A DNA stretch of 64,000 nucleotides from Anas platyrhynchos (Eukaryota; Chordata; Aves; Anseriformes; Anatidae): contig NC_092617.1 of assembly GCF_047663525.1 (NCBI RefSeq), positions 6,119,501 to 6,183,500 of the forward strand, in the 5' to 3' direction. Shown here one piece after another: positions 1 through 11,900 of the stretch; position 1 is the stretch's first letter; the number at the start of each line of letters is the position of its first letter. The notes below the pieces were generated by a model. It did no database searches. It was not told the origin of the DNA and saw nothing but the letters and a program-made list of their open reading frames with translations. The translations under genes were made by a program, and so were the position numbers.

Positions 1-1130
1 GGGGGGGGACGGGGAGGGGGTTTGGGGTCAATAGGGACGGGTTTGGGGTCAATAGGGATGGGTTTGGGGTCAATGGGGTCAATAGGGGCGGGTTTGGGGT
101 CAATGGGGACGGGTTTGGGGTCAATAGGGGCGGGTTTGGGGTCAATAGGGATGGGTTTTGGGGGGTTTGGGGTCAATGGGGTTGGGTTTGGGGTCAATAG
201 GAATGGGTTTGGGGTCATTGAGGATGGGTTTGGGGTCAATAGGGACAGGTTTGGGGTCAATAGGGATGGGTTTCGGGGAGTTGGGGTCAGTGGGGATGGG
301 TTTGGGGTTAATAGGGATGGGTTTGGGGTCAATAGGGTCAAGTTTGGGGGAGCTGGGGTCAATAGGAATGGGTTTGGGGTCAATAGAAACAGATTTTGGG
401 GTCAATGGGGACGGGTTTGGGGTCAATGGGGACGGGTTTGGGGTCAATGGGGACGGGTTTGGGGTCAATGGGGATGGGTTTGGGGGAGTTGGGGTCAATG
501 GGGACGGGTTTGGGGTCAATAGGGACGGGTTTGGGGTCAATAGGGGCGGGTTTGGGGTCAATGGGGATGGGTTTTGGGGGTTTTGGGGTCAATAGGGACA
601 AGTTTGGGGTCAATAGGGGCGGGTTTGGGGTCAATAGGGTCAAGTTTGGGGGTGTTGGGGTCAATAGGAATGGGTTTGGGGTCAATAGGGACAGGTTTGG
701 GGGTTTTGGGGTCAATAGGGATGGGTTTGGGGTCAATGGGGATGGGTTTGGGGGAGTTGGGGTCAATAGCGACGGGTTTGGGGTCATTAGGGGTGGGTTT
801 GGGGTCAATAGGGATGGGTTTGGGGTCATTGAGGATGGGTCTGGTGTCAATGGGGATAAGTTTTGGGGTGTTGGGGTCAATAGGGGCAGGTTTGGGGTCA
901 AAAGGAGCAGGTTTGGGGTCAATAGGGGCAGGTTTCGGGTCAATGGGGTCAATAGGGACGGGTTTGGGGTCAATAGGGTCAAGTTTGGGGGAGTTGGGGT
1001 CAATAGAGACAGGTTTTGGAATCAATAGGGGCAGGTTTGGGGCCAGTAGGGACAGGTTTGGGGGTTTTGGGGTCAATGGGGACGGGTTTGGGGTCAATGG
1101 GGGCGGGTTTGGGGTGTTGGGGTCAATGTG
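1..1130 (+). repeat. 21-bp G-rich minisatellite in a PRMT5 intron
   Basis: About fifty tandem copies of a 21-bp unit fill this stretch. The core is GGGTTTGGGGTCAATAGGG, and copies vary at the last bases and in a shorter TTGGGG(A/T)G form. Each unit carries three G-runs, so the + strand could form G-quadruplexes. Because 21 is a multiple of three, the array stays open on both strands and gives long meaningless reading frames. It lies in the intron before the first visible PRMT5 exon. Confidence 0.9.
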
Positions 1131-1140
1131 GATGGGTTGG

Positions 1141-1584
1141 GTGCCTGTTTTTGGGGTTGGGGTCCGTTTTTTGGGGCGTAATGGCGTGTTTTTGGGGTCA
1201 TGGGGTGGGTTTTTGGGTCATGGGGTTTGTTTGGGGATTGTGGGGTGGGTTGTGGGGCTGTGTTTTGGGGTCAATTTGCCGGGATTTGGGATTTTGGGTC
1301 TATAAGGACAGGATGTGAGCATTTTGAGGCCGTTGGGTTTGGGCTGGATTTTTGGGGTGTAAAACTGGCTGTTTGGGATTTTGGGCTGGGTTTTTGGGTT
1401 TTGGGGTGGGTTTTGGGATCGTGGTGTGGGTTTGGGGGTCAATGGGGCTGTGTTTTGGGGTCAATTTGCCGGGATTTGGGATTTTGGGTCTATAGCGCCG
1501 CGATTCGGGGCCATTTTGTTCGGTGCCTGTCTGTGGGGTTGGGGTCCGTTTTTTGGGGCGTAACTGGGTGTTTTTGGGGCACAG
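1141..1584 (+). repeat. Duplicated intron-end segment before a PRMT5 exon
   Basis: A block containing GGGGTCCGTTTTTTGGGG and, further on, TTTGCCGGGATTTGGGATTT occurs twice, starting near 1141 and near 1441-1520. The last copy of the first motif runs into the real 3' splice site (CACAG at 1580-1584), so the duplication includes sequence next to the exon. A branch-point-like CGTAAC lies about 25 bases before the AG. Confidence 0.6.
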
Positions 1585-4500
1585 AGGGGGGCGTGAGCAT
1601 CCCCTGCTCCTACACCTCCTTCCTGGCCCCGCTCTCCTCCTCCAAGCTCTACAACGAGGTGCGCGCCTGCCGAGAGCGCGACCGCGACCCCGAGGTACGG
1701 GATTGGGGTCATTTCGGGGGAATTTGGGGTCTTTGTGGCGTCTTGGGGTGGTCCGGGGGGGATTTGGGGTCTTTGGGGTTCATTTGGGGGGGGGGGTTGG
1801 GGTCCTTTGGGGTCTTTGGGTGGTCATGGGAGTCTTTGGGGTCTATACAGGGTCTTTTGGGGGGGTTTTGGGGTCATTTGGGGTCTTGGGAGGGGATTTG
1901 GGGTCTTTGGGGGTCATTTGGGGTCTTGGGGTGGTCATGGGGAGTCTTGGGGGTCTTTACAGGGTCTTTGGGGGGGGATTTGGGGTCATTTGGGGGGGAT
2001 TTGGGGTCTGGGGGAGGTCTTGGAGGGTCGTTGGGGTCCTGGGAGGGGGTTTGGGGTCATTTGGGGGCTTTAGGGGGGATTTGGGGTCATTTGGGGTCCT
2101 GGGGGATCTTTGGGGATCATTTGGGGTCTTTGGGAGCTCATTTTGGGGGTCTTTTGGGGGGGGATTTGGGGTCTTTTGGGGGTGATTTGGGGTCTTTAGG
2201 GGAGATTTGGGGTCTTTTGGGGCTCTTTGGATCTTTTGGGGGTTTTGGGGTCTTGGGTTGGCCATGGGGGGTCTTAGGGGTCTTTTGGGGGGGTGGATTT
2301 GGTTTTTTTTGGGGGGAATTTGGGGTTTTTGGGGTCTTGGGTTGACCATGGGGGGATCTTGGGAATCTTGGGGTGGTCTTGGGGTCTTTTGGGGCTCTTT
2401 GGATCTTTTGGGGGTTTTGGGGTCTTGGGGGGTTCTTTGGGGTCTTGGGGGTCTTTTGGGGGGGTGGATTTGGGTTTTTTTGGGGGGGAATTTGGGGTTT
2501 TTGGGGTCTTGTGTTGGCCATGGGGGATCTTGGGCATCTTGGGATCTTTTGGGGATTTTGGGGTCTTGGGGGGGTCTTTGAGGTTTTGGGTTGGGCATGG
2601 GGTCAGGGCGGGGTCAGGGCGGGGTCCGATGATGTCATGATGACGTCATGATGACGTCACCGTGCCCCCAGGCGCAGTTCGAGATGCCGTACGTGGTTCG
2701 GCTGCACAACTTCCACCAGCTGGCGCCCCCCCAGCCCTGCTTCTCCTTCCGGCACCCCAAAACTGGTGAGGGGCGGGGCCTGGGGGGGGCGGGACACGCC
2801 CATAAAGGGGGCGGGGCCTCCTGGACCACGCCCACAAAGGGGCGGGGCCTCGGGGGGACAATGAATGAAGTGGCGCCATTCACCTACCTTGGCTCCTCCC
2901 CCTTTTATAGTAAAAGGGGCGTGGCCTTGGGGGACACGCCCATAAATGGGAGGGGCTCGTAGACCACGCCCATAAAGGGGAGGGGCTCCTGGACCACGCC
3001 CACAAAGGGCGGGGCCTCGGGGGAGACAATGAATGAAGTGGCGCCATTCACCTACCTTGGCTCCTCCCCCTTATAGTAAAAGGGGCGTGGCCTCCGGGGA
3101 CACGCCCACAATGTGGGCGGGGCCTCCTAGAGCATGCCCATATTTGGGTGGGGGTATTTTAGACCACGCCCACAAGTGGGCGGGGCCCCAGGGATACACA
3201 ATGAGAGGGCGGCGCCGCCCCACCTTGGCTCCGCCCCCTTTTATACCAAAAGGGGCGTGGCCTAGGGGAAGGGGGGCGTGATCTATGAAAAGGGGGCGTG
3301 GCTTAGCGGTGACCACGCCCATTTTTTAGACCACACCCACAAAGTGGGCGGGGCCTCAAAGTGTCAATAAGGCAATGTGACGCCCTCCAACCATGCGGCG
3401 CCGCCCCACCTTGGCTCCGCCCCCTTTTATACCAAAAGGGGCGTGGTCTATGAGAAAGGGGCGTGGCCCAGGGTTGACCACGCCCCCTTTAGACCACGCC
3501 GAGTGGGCGGGGCCTCCTGGAGTGTCAATGATGCTCCAACCACATGGCGCCACCCAACCTTGGCTCCGCCCCCTTTTATACAAAAAGGGGCGTGGCCTAG
3601 GGGAAAGGGGCGTGGCCTATCGCTGACCACGCCCCCTTTTTTGGCACAGACCCCGCCCAGGACAACAGCCGGTACGTGCGGCTGGCGTTCCGCGTGGAGG
3701 TGAACACCGTCCTGCACGGCTTCGCCGGCTACTTCGAGACCACGCTCTACGGGGACATCACCCTCAGTGAGGGGCGGGGCCTGGGGGGGCGGGGCTTAAG
3801 GGGGCGGGGCTTAAAGGGGTGGGGTCTCAGGGGGCGGGGCCTGAAGGGGTGGGGCCCAAAGGGGGAGGGGCTTGGAGGTATTGGTCAATGGGATCAATGG
3901 TGGAGGGTTGGGGTTGGGGTGGGGTCAAGGGGCGGGGCTTAAAGGGGGAGGGGCTTAACGGGGTGGGGCTACAGAGGGAGGGGCTTAAGGGGGTGGGGTC
4001 TCGGGAGGCGGGGTCTAAAGGGGTGGGGTCTAGAGGGGTGGGGCTTGAGGGTCATTGATAGTCAATGGGGTCAATGGTGGAGGGTTGGAGTAAAGGGGGC
4101 GGGGCTTAAAGGGGCGTGGCTTAAAGGGGGAGGGGCTTAAAGGGGTGTGGTTCAAGGGGGCGGAGCCTAAGAGGGTGGAGTCTAAGGGGGTGGAGCCTAA
4201 AGGGGGAGGGGGCTAAAGGGGGCGGGGCTTGAGGGTCATCAATGGGCAATGGGGTCATTGAGGATTGGAGTAAAGGGGGTGGGGCCTAATGGGGGTGGGG
4301 CTTAGAGGGGTGGGGTTCTAGGGGGTGGGGCTTAAGGGGGTGGGGTCTCAGGGGGCGGGGCTTAAGGGGGTGTGGTCGCAGGGGGCGGGGCCTAACGGGG
4401 CGTGTCCCCGCAGGTATCCGCCCCGAGACGCACTCCCCGGGGATGTTCTCCTGGTTCCCCATCTTCTTCCCCATCAAGGTGAGGGGCTCCCGGTGCACAC

Positions 4501-5490
4501 CAGTACAAACCAGTACACACCAGTATACACCAGTATAGTCCAGTTCCCTCCCAGTACCCCCCCCCCAGACCCCCTACAGACCCCATATCACCCCCAGAAC
4601 TCCCCAGAACCTCCATAAAACTCCTCCTAGTAAATCCCAGTCCCTCCCAGTACACACCTGTACAAACCAGTACGCACCAGTATACACCAGTACAGACCAG
4701 TTCCCTCCCAGTACCCCCCCCAGACCCCCTACAGCCCCCGTATCACCCCCAGAACCTCCCTAAAACCCATCCCAGTCCCTCCCAGTATAGCCCAGTCCCC
4801 TCCCAGTACAGACCAGTACATCCCAGTCCCTCCCAGTACATCCCCGTACACCCCAGTACACCCCATAACCCCCTCCATCACCCCCACAAGACCTCAGAAC
4901 CTCCCTAAAACCGCTCCCAGTACAGCCCAGTCCCCTCCCGGTCCCTCCCAGTACAGCCCAGTACATCCCAGTACACCCCAGTTCCCTCCCGGTACCACCC
5001 CCAGACCCCCATTGCCCCCCTATATCACCCCCAGAACCTCCCTAAAGCCCCTCCCAGTCCCCCCCAGTATCTCCCAGTCCCCTCCCAGTATATCCCAGCC
5101 CCTCCCAGTACATCCCAGTACCTCCCCGTCCCCTCCCAGTATATCCCAGTGCCTCCCAGTATAAACCAGTAAGCTCCCAGTCCCCCCCAGTCCCCCCAAT
5201 CCCCCACCAATCCCCTCCCAGTCCCCCCCAATCCCCTCCCAGTCCCTCCCAGTCCCTCCCATTTCCCCCAATCCCCCACCAATCCCCTCCCAGTCCCTCC
5301 CAGTCCCCCCCAGTAACCCCCCCCTCTCCCCCCACAGCAACCCCTGGCGGTGCGGGCGGGGGAGGAGGTGGCGGTGGCGTTTTGGCGCTGCGCCACCCCC
5401 AAAAAAGTTTGGTACGAGTGGGCCGTGACCGCGCCCGCCTGCTCCGCCCTGCACAACCCCACCGGGCGCTCCTACACCATCGGCCTCTGA
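1585..5490 (+). CDS. PRMT5: Protein arginine methyltransferase 5, last five coding exons (5' part outside the window)
   Basis: PRMT5 makes symmetric dimethylarginine on Sm proteins, histones and other targets, working with MEP50 in nucleus and cytoplasm. Visible exons are 1585-1694, 2672-2765, 3650-3766, 4414-4478 and 5338-5490. All have GT-AG borders and consistent phases, and the last ends in TGA at 5488-5490. The translation covers the C-terminal beta-barrel and dimerisation region, about 170 residues. It matches the family closely, with [77 protein letters not shown] and the terminal [12 protein letters not shown]. The methyltransferase Rossmann domain lies upstream of the window. No frame breaks are seen here. 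RBM23 follows in the same direction, as the two genes are also neighbours in mammals. Confidence 0.97.
1695..2640 (+). repeat. GGGGTCTTTGGGG-type intron repeats
   Basis: This PRMT5 intron is filled with imperfect repeats of GGGGTCTTTGGGG and GGGGTCATTTGGGG, including a duplicated segment of about 170 bp (around 2200-2370 and 2370-2540). No coding or RNA signal is visible. Confidence 0.7.
2641..2659. promoter_or_regulatory. Two CRE palindromes at an intron end
   Basis: TGACGTCA occurs at 2641-2648 and 2652-2659, just before the acceptor of the PRMT5 exon at 2672. The octamer is the CREB/ATF consensus. Whether it is bound here is unknown. It is one of about 32 copies in the window. Confidence 0.5.
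2766..3649 (+). repeat. About 165-bp repeat units in a PRMT5 intron
   Basis: At least five copies of a composite unit are seen, near 2885, 3055, 3228, 3410 and 3555. Each has CACCTTGGCTC(C) GCCCCCTTTTATA, then AAAGGGGCGTGGCC, then ACCACGCCCA. The halves CCCCCTTTT and AAAAGGGG form a short inverted repeat around TATA. The unit also carries GC-box and CACCC-like motifs. It resembles a locally amplified minisatellite rather than a known SINE. Confidence 0.65.
4485..5330 (+). repeat. CCAGTA repeats in 10-bp register
   Basis: The last PRMT5 intron consists of CCAGTACACA-like decamers that drift to CCCAGTCCCT. The CCAGT core returns every 10 bases over long runs. The same family, also as its complement ACTGG, appears in introns of MMP14 and RNF31. 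Confidence 0.75.
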
Positions 5491-5552
5491 GACCCCCAAA
5501 AACCGACCCCAAAAAAGCGCCCGCCGAAAACAACGACCCCAAAAACCACCCC

Positions 5553-5558
5553 AATAAA
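5553..5558 (+). terminator. PRMT5: PRMT5 polyadenylation signal
   Basis: A canonical AATAAA lies 63 bases after the stop codon, giving a short 3' UTR. Confidence 0.85.
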
Positions 5559-5629
5559 GCGGCCTCCGAAAAACAAAGCCCCCTCCTGGCGGACATCTTG
5601 GGGCGGTGGGGGCGTCTTGGGAGGGTTTT

Positions 5630-6070
5630 TTGGGGGGTTTTGGGGGGTTTTAAGGGGGGTTGGGGGGGATTTGGGGAGTGGTTTTGACACTGGGGGGGGT
5701 TTGGGGTTTGGGGCAGCCATCTTGGGAGGGCGGCAGCCATATTGGGAGGGCAGCGGCCATCTTGTGGGGGGCTTTTTGGGGGTTTTAAGGGGGATTTGGG
5801 GGTATTTGGGGGTATTTTGGGACTGTTTTAGATACTGGGGGGGTTATAAGGGAGAATTGGAGGGGTTTCGGGTGGGGAGGGAAGTGGGAGGGGGCAGCGG
5901 CCATCTTGGGAGGGGGACAGTCCTCTTTTTGGAGGGTTTTAAGGGGGATTTGGGGGGATTTTGGGGCTGTTTTCAACACTGGGGGGTTTATGAGGGATAA
6001 TTGGGGGGGGATTGGGTGGGGGGAAGCGGGAGGGGGCGGCAGCCATCTTGGGAGGGGGGCGGATGCCCTA
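5630..6070 (+). repeat. Tandem repeat with YY1-like sites
   Basis: Three to four copies of a unit of about 150 bp combine TTTTAAGGGGGATTTGGGG, GACACTGGGGGG(T) and GGCAGCCATCTTGGGAGGG. GCCATCTTG (YY1 core) is at 5716-5724, 5756-5764, 5900-5908 and 6042-6050, with a variant GCCATATTG at 5736-5744. The array lies between the PRMT5 end and the RBM23 promoter. Confidence 0.7.
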
Positions 6071-6189
6071 TGGGGGTCCTTTTATTTTATTTTTTAAGGG
6101 ATTTTTGGGATTTTGGGGCCTGTTTCCACCCCGGGGGGGGTCGCCAGGCCGTGTTGGGGGGGTTGGGGGGTGGGGGGAGGCCGCTTTGC

Positions 6190-6574
6190 CCCCCCCAGAG
6201 CCGCCGCCATCTTGCTCAGGCTTCACCCGGGCCGACCAGGCCGCGTCTCCATGGCAACAGCGCGGGGGGCGGAGCCTCGGCGACGTCACGGGGCGGGGCG
6301 GGGCCGCGTCTCCATAGCAACCGCGCCGCCCCTCCCTCCCCTTTCCCCCCGGACCAATCAGCGGCGCCGCTCCTTAGCCCCGCCCCTTGGTGGAGCGGCA
6401 ACCAATCGCAGCGCGGCGGGGCGGCTCCGCGAGCCAATCGGCGCGCGGCGTGGGCGGGGCCTGTTCCGCGCCTGCGCGGTGCGCAGGGGGCGGGGGGAAG
6501 GTTCTGGAGGCCGCCGCCATCTTAGCGCCGCGTCCCGGCCGCCGCCGCCGCCGCCGCCAGCCGGGAGGGGCCCG
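6190..6574 (+). promoter_or_regulatory. RBM23: RBM23 CpG-island promoter and first (non-coding) exon
   Basis: This CpG-dense stretch has YY1-like GCCATCTT at 6206 and 6516. X-box-like GTCTCCATGGCAAC is at 6245-6258 and GTCTCCATAGCAAC at 6308-6321. CCAAT boxes are at 6354, 6402 and 6434, and an NRF1-like GCGC-rich palindrome lies near 6465. A probable 5' UTR exon ends at 6574, where GCCCG is followed by GTGAGG. No TATA box is seen. The transcription start is inferred to lie around 6480-6520. Confidence 0.7.
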
Positions 6575-6597
6575 GTGAGGGGAGGGGGGGGCGGCCG

Positions 6598-7106
6598 TGA
6601 CGTCACGGGGCGTGACGTCACCCGGCGTGACGTCACCGGGCGGGGGGGGGGTTGAGGAGAGGGGTTGGGGGGGGGGGAGGGGGCCTGGAGGCGGTGGGGG
6701 GGGGGGAGCGGGGCGCGCATGCGCGGGGGGAGGGGGCGGGGCCTGAAGGGGGCGGGGCCTAAAGGGAGGGGGCGGGGCTTAAAGGGGGCGGGGCCTCGCT
6801 GCCGGGGCCTGGAGGGGAGGGGGAGGGGGCACGGCCCTAAGGGGGGGGGGGAGGGGGTTTACGGGGGTGTGACGTCACTACCGGGGGGCGTGACGTCACG
6901 GCGCGGGGCGTGACGTCACCGGGGGGGTCTGAGGGTGACGTCACTTCCCGCGCAGGAGCCGTCGGAGGGGGGAGAGCCCCCCCCCAGCAGCGGGAGGGGG
7001 GGATGGAGGCGGGGGGCTCCACCCCGCTGCCTGACGCGGTGAGTGTGACGTCATCGGGGGGCGTGACGTCATCGGGGGGGCGGGGTGACGTCATGGGGTG
7101 ACGTCA
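6598..7106. promoter_or_regulatory. Cluster of eleven TGACGTCA octamers downstream of the RBM23 promoter
   Basis: Exact CRE octamers are at 6598, 6613, 6628, 6870, 6891, 6911, 6936, 7046, 7064, 7086 and 7099. A perfect NRF1-type GCGCATGCGC is at 6715-6724. The cluster surrounds the second RBM23 exon. Confidence 0.6.
6956..7038 (+). other. RBM23: RBM23 exon 2 with an in-frame upstream ATG
   Basis: The exon is bounded by CGCAG and GTGAGT. It holds an ATG at 7003-7005 with G at -3 and G at +4. That ATG stays open and joins in phase to the next exon, which would add 15 residues (MEAGGSTPLPDAADA) before the conserved start. Mammalian RBM23 starts at the equivalent of 8937, so this exon may be UTR or may encode an N-terminal extension. 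Confidence 0.6.
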
Positions 7107-8927
7107 TGGGGGGGCCTCATGGGGGTGGGGTGGGGGCTGGGGGCGGTTTGGGGGGGTTATGGGGGGGTTATGGGGGGGGAGGGGGTGGGGTCACGGGGGG
7201 TCACGGGGTCACTGAGGGGTCACGGGGTCACCAGGGGTCATGGGGGGGTCACGGGGGGGTCACGGGGTCGGGGGTTATGGGGGAGTGAGGGGGGGCTGGG
7301 GGGGTTTTGGGGGCGTTTTGGGGATTTGGGGTCTGTTTTGGGGGCATTTGGGGGTTTTGGGGTCATTTCGGGGCCTTTTTGGGGTTTTGGGGCTGTCATG
7401 GGGGCGTTTTGGGGCCATTTTGGGGGGTTTGGGGTCTGTTTTGGTTCTGTTTTGGTGTTTTTGGGGTCATTTTAGGGCTGGTTTGGGGTTTTGTGGCTCT
7501 TATGGGGTCGTTTTGGGGCCATTTTGGGGGATTCTGGGTCTGTTTTGGGGCCATTTTAGGGTTTTTGGGGTTATTATGGGGCCATTTTGGGGCTTGCGGT
7601 GTGTTTTGGGGTGATTTTATGTCTCTTTTGGTTCCCTTTTGGGGCAGTTTTGGGGCTGTTTAGATTCTTTTCGGGGTCACTTTGGGGTCATTTCAGGATT
7701 TTGGGGTTGTTTGGCTTCATTTTGGGTCCATTTTGGGTCCATTTTGGGTCAGTTTTGTGGGCTTTTGGGGTTATTCCTGGTCCATTTTTGTTTGTTTTTC
7801 TTTGGTTGTTTTGGGCCAGTTTGGGTCTTTTTGGGTCCGTTTTGGGATTTTCAGTCTGTTTTGGGGTCATTTTCTGTCCGTTTTGGGTCCCTTTTGGGGC
7901 CATCCTGGGTCTGTTTTGGGGTCATTCTGGGTCCATTTTGTGGGTTTTTGGGGTCATTCCGTGCCCATTTTTGTCTTTTGGGGGGCGTTTTTGGGGCAGT
8001 TTTGGTTCTTTTTGGATCCATTTTGGGGTTTTGGGGTCATTATGGGGCCATTTTATGTCCATTTTGGGTACGTTTTGGGGCTATTTTGGGTATGTTTTGG
8101 GGCCATTTTATGTCAGTTTTGGGTCCATTTGGGGCTATTTTGGGTCCATTTTGGGTCAAATTTGTGGGATTTTTGGGTCATTCTGTGTCCATTTTTTTTT
8201 TGTGCTGTTTTTGGGGCTGTTTGGGTTCATTTGGGGCTTTTTGGGGGTTATTATGGAGTGATTTTGGGTACATTTTGAGGCCGTTTTATGTCCTTTTTGG
8301 GGCTATTTTGGTCGATTTTGGGTCAATTTTGTGGGATTTTCGGGTCGTTCCAGGTCCATTGTTGTTTTTTGGTCTGTTTTTGGGGCTGCTTGGGTTCATT
8401 TTGGGTCCATTTTGAGGTTTTTAGGGGCTATTATGGAGCCATTTTGGGGCTATTTTGGGGTCATTTTCTGTTCATTTTGGGGCTATTTTGGGTCGATTTT
8501 GGGTCCATTTTGTGGGATTTTTGAGTCATTCCAGGTCCATTATTGTTTTTGAGGCTGTTTTTGGGGCCGTTTGGGTTCATTTTGGGTCCGTTTTGGGCTT
8601 TTTAGGTGATATTATGGAGCATTTTGGGTCCATTTTAGGGCCATTTCCATGTCTGTTTTGGGTCGATTTTGGGTCGATTTTGTGGGATTTTCGGGTCATT
8701 CCAGGTCCGTAATTATTTTTTGGGCTGTTTTTAGGGTTGCTTGGGTTCATTTTGGGTCCATTTTGGGCTTTTTAGGGGTTATTACGGAGCATTTTGGGTC
8801 CATTTTGGGGCTATTTTGGTCAATTTTGTGGGATTTTGGGGTCATTCCGTGTCCGTTCTTGTTTCCCGGGCTGTGTTCGGTGCCGCTCGGGTTGATTTTG
8901 GGTCCATTTTGGGCGTTTTTGGGCCAG
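7107..8927 (+). repeat. G/T-rich repeats of RBM23 intron 2
   Basis: After a G-rich stretch with GGTCACGGGG motifs, the intron becomes a long array of TTTTGGGGTCATTTTGGG and TTTTGGGTCCATTTTGGG. A higher-order unit of about 180 bp is clearest at 8160-8800. The long open frames in it have no family resemblance. Confidence 0.75.
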
Positions 8928-8936
8928 GCGGACGCC

Positions 8937-11900
8937 ATGACGTCGGACGACTTCGACATCGTCATCGAGGCCATGCTGGAGGCGCCCTACAAGAAGGAGG
9001 AGGTGGGCGGGGCTTAGGGGAGGTGGGCGGGGCTTAGGGGAGGTGGGCGGGGCTTGAGGCGGGAGGGGGCGGGGCCTAAGGTGGGAGGGGGCGGGGCTTG
9101 GGGGCACCTGGAGGGGATTTTGGGGGTAATTAAAGGGATTTTGGGGGTGGTTTTGAAGGGTTTTGGGGGGGTTTAAGGGGATTTTGGGGGTGTTTTAGTT
9201 TTTTTTTAGGGTTTTTAGGGTTGTTTAAGGGGGTTTTGGGGGCGTTTAAGGGGATTTTGGGGTTATTTCAGGCGTTTTAGGGTCAGTTTAAAAATTTCGG
9301 GGTTATTTCAGGGGTTTTAGGGTGACTTTAAAGGTTTTGGGGTTATTTAAGGGATTTTGGGGGCGTTTTAGGGGTTTTAGGGTCATCTAAAGGGGTTCAG
9401 GTTAAGGGTTTTGGGGGTGTTTAAGGGGATTTTGGGGTTATTTCAGGGATTTTAGGGTCACTTAAAAGGTTTTGGGGTCATTTTAGGGGTTTTAGGGACA
9501 GTTTAAGGGGATTTGGGGGTATTTTTAGAGGGTTTTGGTGGCATTTAATGGGATTTGGGGGTATTTAACGGGAATTTAGGGTCACTCAAGGGGATTTTGG
9601 GGTCACTTGAAGAGGTTTTGGGGTCATTTCAAGGGGTTATGAGACTTCTAAAAGGGTTTTGGGGTCAATTAAAGGGATTTTGGGGCCATTTAAGGGCATT
9701 TTGGGGACTTTTAAAGGGGTTTGGGGATCCCTAAAGAGGTTTTGGGGCCGTTTCTGGGCTTTTGGGGTCTGCCCCTGACGCCCCCACTGCTTCCAGGCCC
9801 AGCCCGGCCCCTCCAAGCCGCCGACGGAGCCCCCCCCCCCGCAGGTGAGGCCGCTTTTGGGGTGAAAAATGGCAATTTTGGGTCCGGGAGGGGGGAATCT
9901 GGGAGATTTGGGGGATTTTGGGGTAAATTTGGGGGATTTTGGCCCCGCAGCCGCCGGCGGAGGAGCAGAGCAAAGAGACAAAGAAGGAGAGCGGCGGCAG
10001 CAGCAGCAGCAGGTGAGCTTTTGGGGTGAAAAACGGCAATTTTGGGGCCGCTGAGGTCCTTCAGGGGGATTCAAAGGGGTTTGGGGAGGAATTTGGGGAT
10101 TTTGGGGGGAAAAATGGGGATTTTGGGGGTGATGAGGAGTAATGGGAATGCATAAAAGGGTTTGGGGTGGGTTTAAGGCGTTTGGGGTTAATCTTTGGGG
10201 GAAAAAGTGGGATTTTGGGGCCAATAAGGGTTTACAGGAAGGCATTGGAGGTTTTGGGGTGGATTTAAGGGATTTTGGGGCAATTTGGGGGGGAAAAATG
10301 TGGATTTTGAGTTCAGTAAGGGGACATGGGTAAATATTGAGGATTTTGGGCAGGTTCTTAGGGATTTTGAGAGCAATTTGGGGGAAAAAAGGGGGATTTT
10401 GGGGTCAGTGAGGGGTTATGGGAAGGCATTGGAGGTTTTGGGGTGGATTTAAGGGATTTTGGGGCAATTTTCAGGGGCAAAAATGGGGATTTGGGGGTCA
10501 CTAAGGGGCTATGGGTAGATGTTGGGAGTTTTGAGGTGGATTTTGGGGTGAAAATTGCGGGTTTTGGGGCCGATAACGAGCCCAGGAGCTTCCAGAGAGA
10601 GACAGGGAGGATTTGGGGTGAAAAAGGCGGATTTTGGGGCCTGCCTTTTAACATTTTTCCCCCCAAAACCCAGCAGCCGGAAGAAGCGGAGCCGCAGCCG
10701 GAGCCGGAGCCGCGACCACAGACACAGGTGAGGTCGTTTTGGGGCCAAACCCGGCCCTTTTGGCTTTCCCGCGCCCTCCGGTGCCGTTTTGGGGCTAAAA
10801 ACGCCAAAATCAGTCGCAGCCGGGACCGGGACCGGCGCCGCCGATCCCGCAGCCGCGACCGCCGCAGCCGCCACCGGTCCCGGAGCCGCGAACGGCGCCG
10901 ATCCCGCAGCCGCGAGCGCCGGCGCGACGAGCGATCCCGGTACCCGATTTCCCCTTTTTTCACCCCAAAATGCCTTTTTTCCCATATCTCGGCCCTTTTT
11001 TAACCGATTCGGTCGGTTTTTGCCCCGTTCCAGCCGCCGCTTCGGGCACAGCAAGAGCCCGCTCTACCGGGAGAAGAGCCCCGTGCGGTGAGCCCCGGGT
11101 TCGGGAGGGATTTTGGGGGGAATTTGGGGGATTTTGGGGTCGGTAGCGGGTTTTGGGGGGGTTTTGAGGGAATTTGGAGGGATTTGGGGGATTTTGGGGG
11201 GGATTTTGGGGATTTATGGGGATTTAGGGGCAGTTGGCGGAATATAAGGGCAGTAGAGGGGGATTTGGGGAATTTTGGGGGGAATTTGGGGGATTTTGGG
11301 GTCGTTAGGGGGTTTTGGGGCATTTTTGGGGGGTTTCGGGGGAATTTGGGGCGATTTGGGGGATTTTGGGGGGGATTTGGGGGGATTTAGGGGGAGTTGG
11401 CGGAATATAAGGGGATGTAGAGGAGGATTTGGGGTATTTTAGGGGATTTTCAGGGGTTTTGGGGGGATTTGGGGAGGATTTGGGGGATTTTGGGGTCGAT
11501 AGCAGGTTTGGGGGGATTTTCGGGGGATTTGGGGGCGATTTGGGGGACTTTGGGCAGGATTTGGGGGATTTTGGGGTCATTGGGGGAACTTAGGGGCATT
11601 TTGGAAGAGATTTTGGGGGATATTTGGGGTATTTGGTGGATATTGGGCAGATTTGGGGGATTTTAGGGGATATTGAGGGGGGATTTGGGGGATTTTAGAG
11701 GATTTAGGGGGGATTTGGGGGAAATTTAGGGGATTTAGGGGGAATTTGGAGAATTATAAAGGGGATTTCTGGGATTTAGGGGGATATTTGGGGTTTATGG
11801 GGGATATAGGGTTGGTTATAGGGGATTTTGGGGGTTTAATATGGGATTTTTGGGGTGCTATAGGTAATTTTGGGGGGTTTATGGAGGATTTGGGGTTTTT

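Noticed and set aside
22-1305. Long Gly/Asn-rich and Pro-rich open frames on both strands
   Set aside because: They come from the 21-bp minisatellite, whose length keeps all frames open. There is no family match and no splice context.
1200-2345. 381-residue open frame on +
   Set aside because: It runs through intron repeats and reads the real PRMT5 exon (1585-1694) only in passing.
2766-3649. SINE family copies in the PRMT5 intron
   Set aside because: There is no A/B box, no poly-A or tail repeat and no target-site duplication. The copies are tandem, not dispersed.
6113-6655. Arg/Pro/Ala-rich open frames in the RBM23 promoter
   Set aside because: Stop-poor frames are expected in CpG islands. 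No homology and no splice-phase support.
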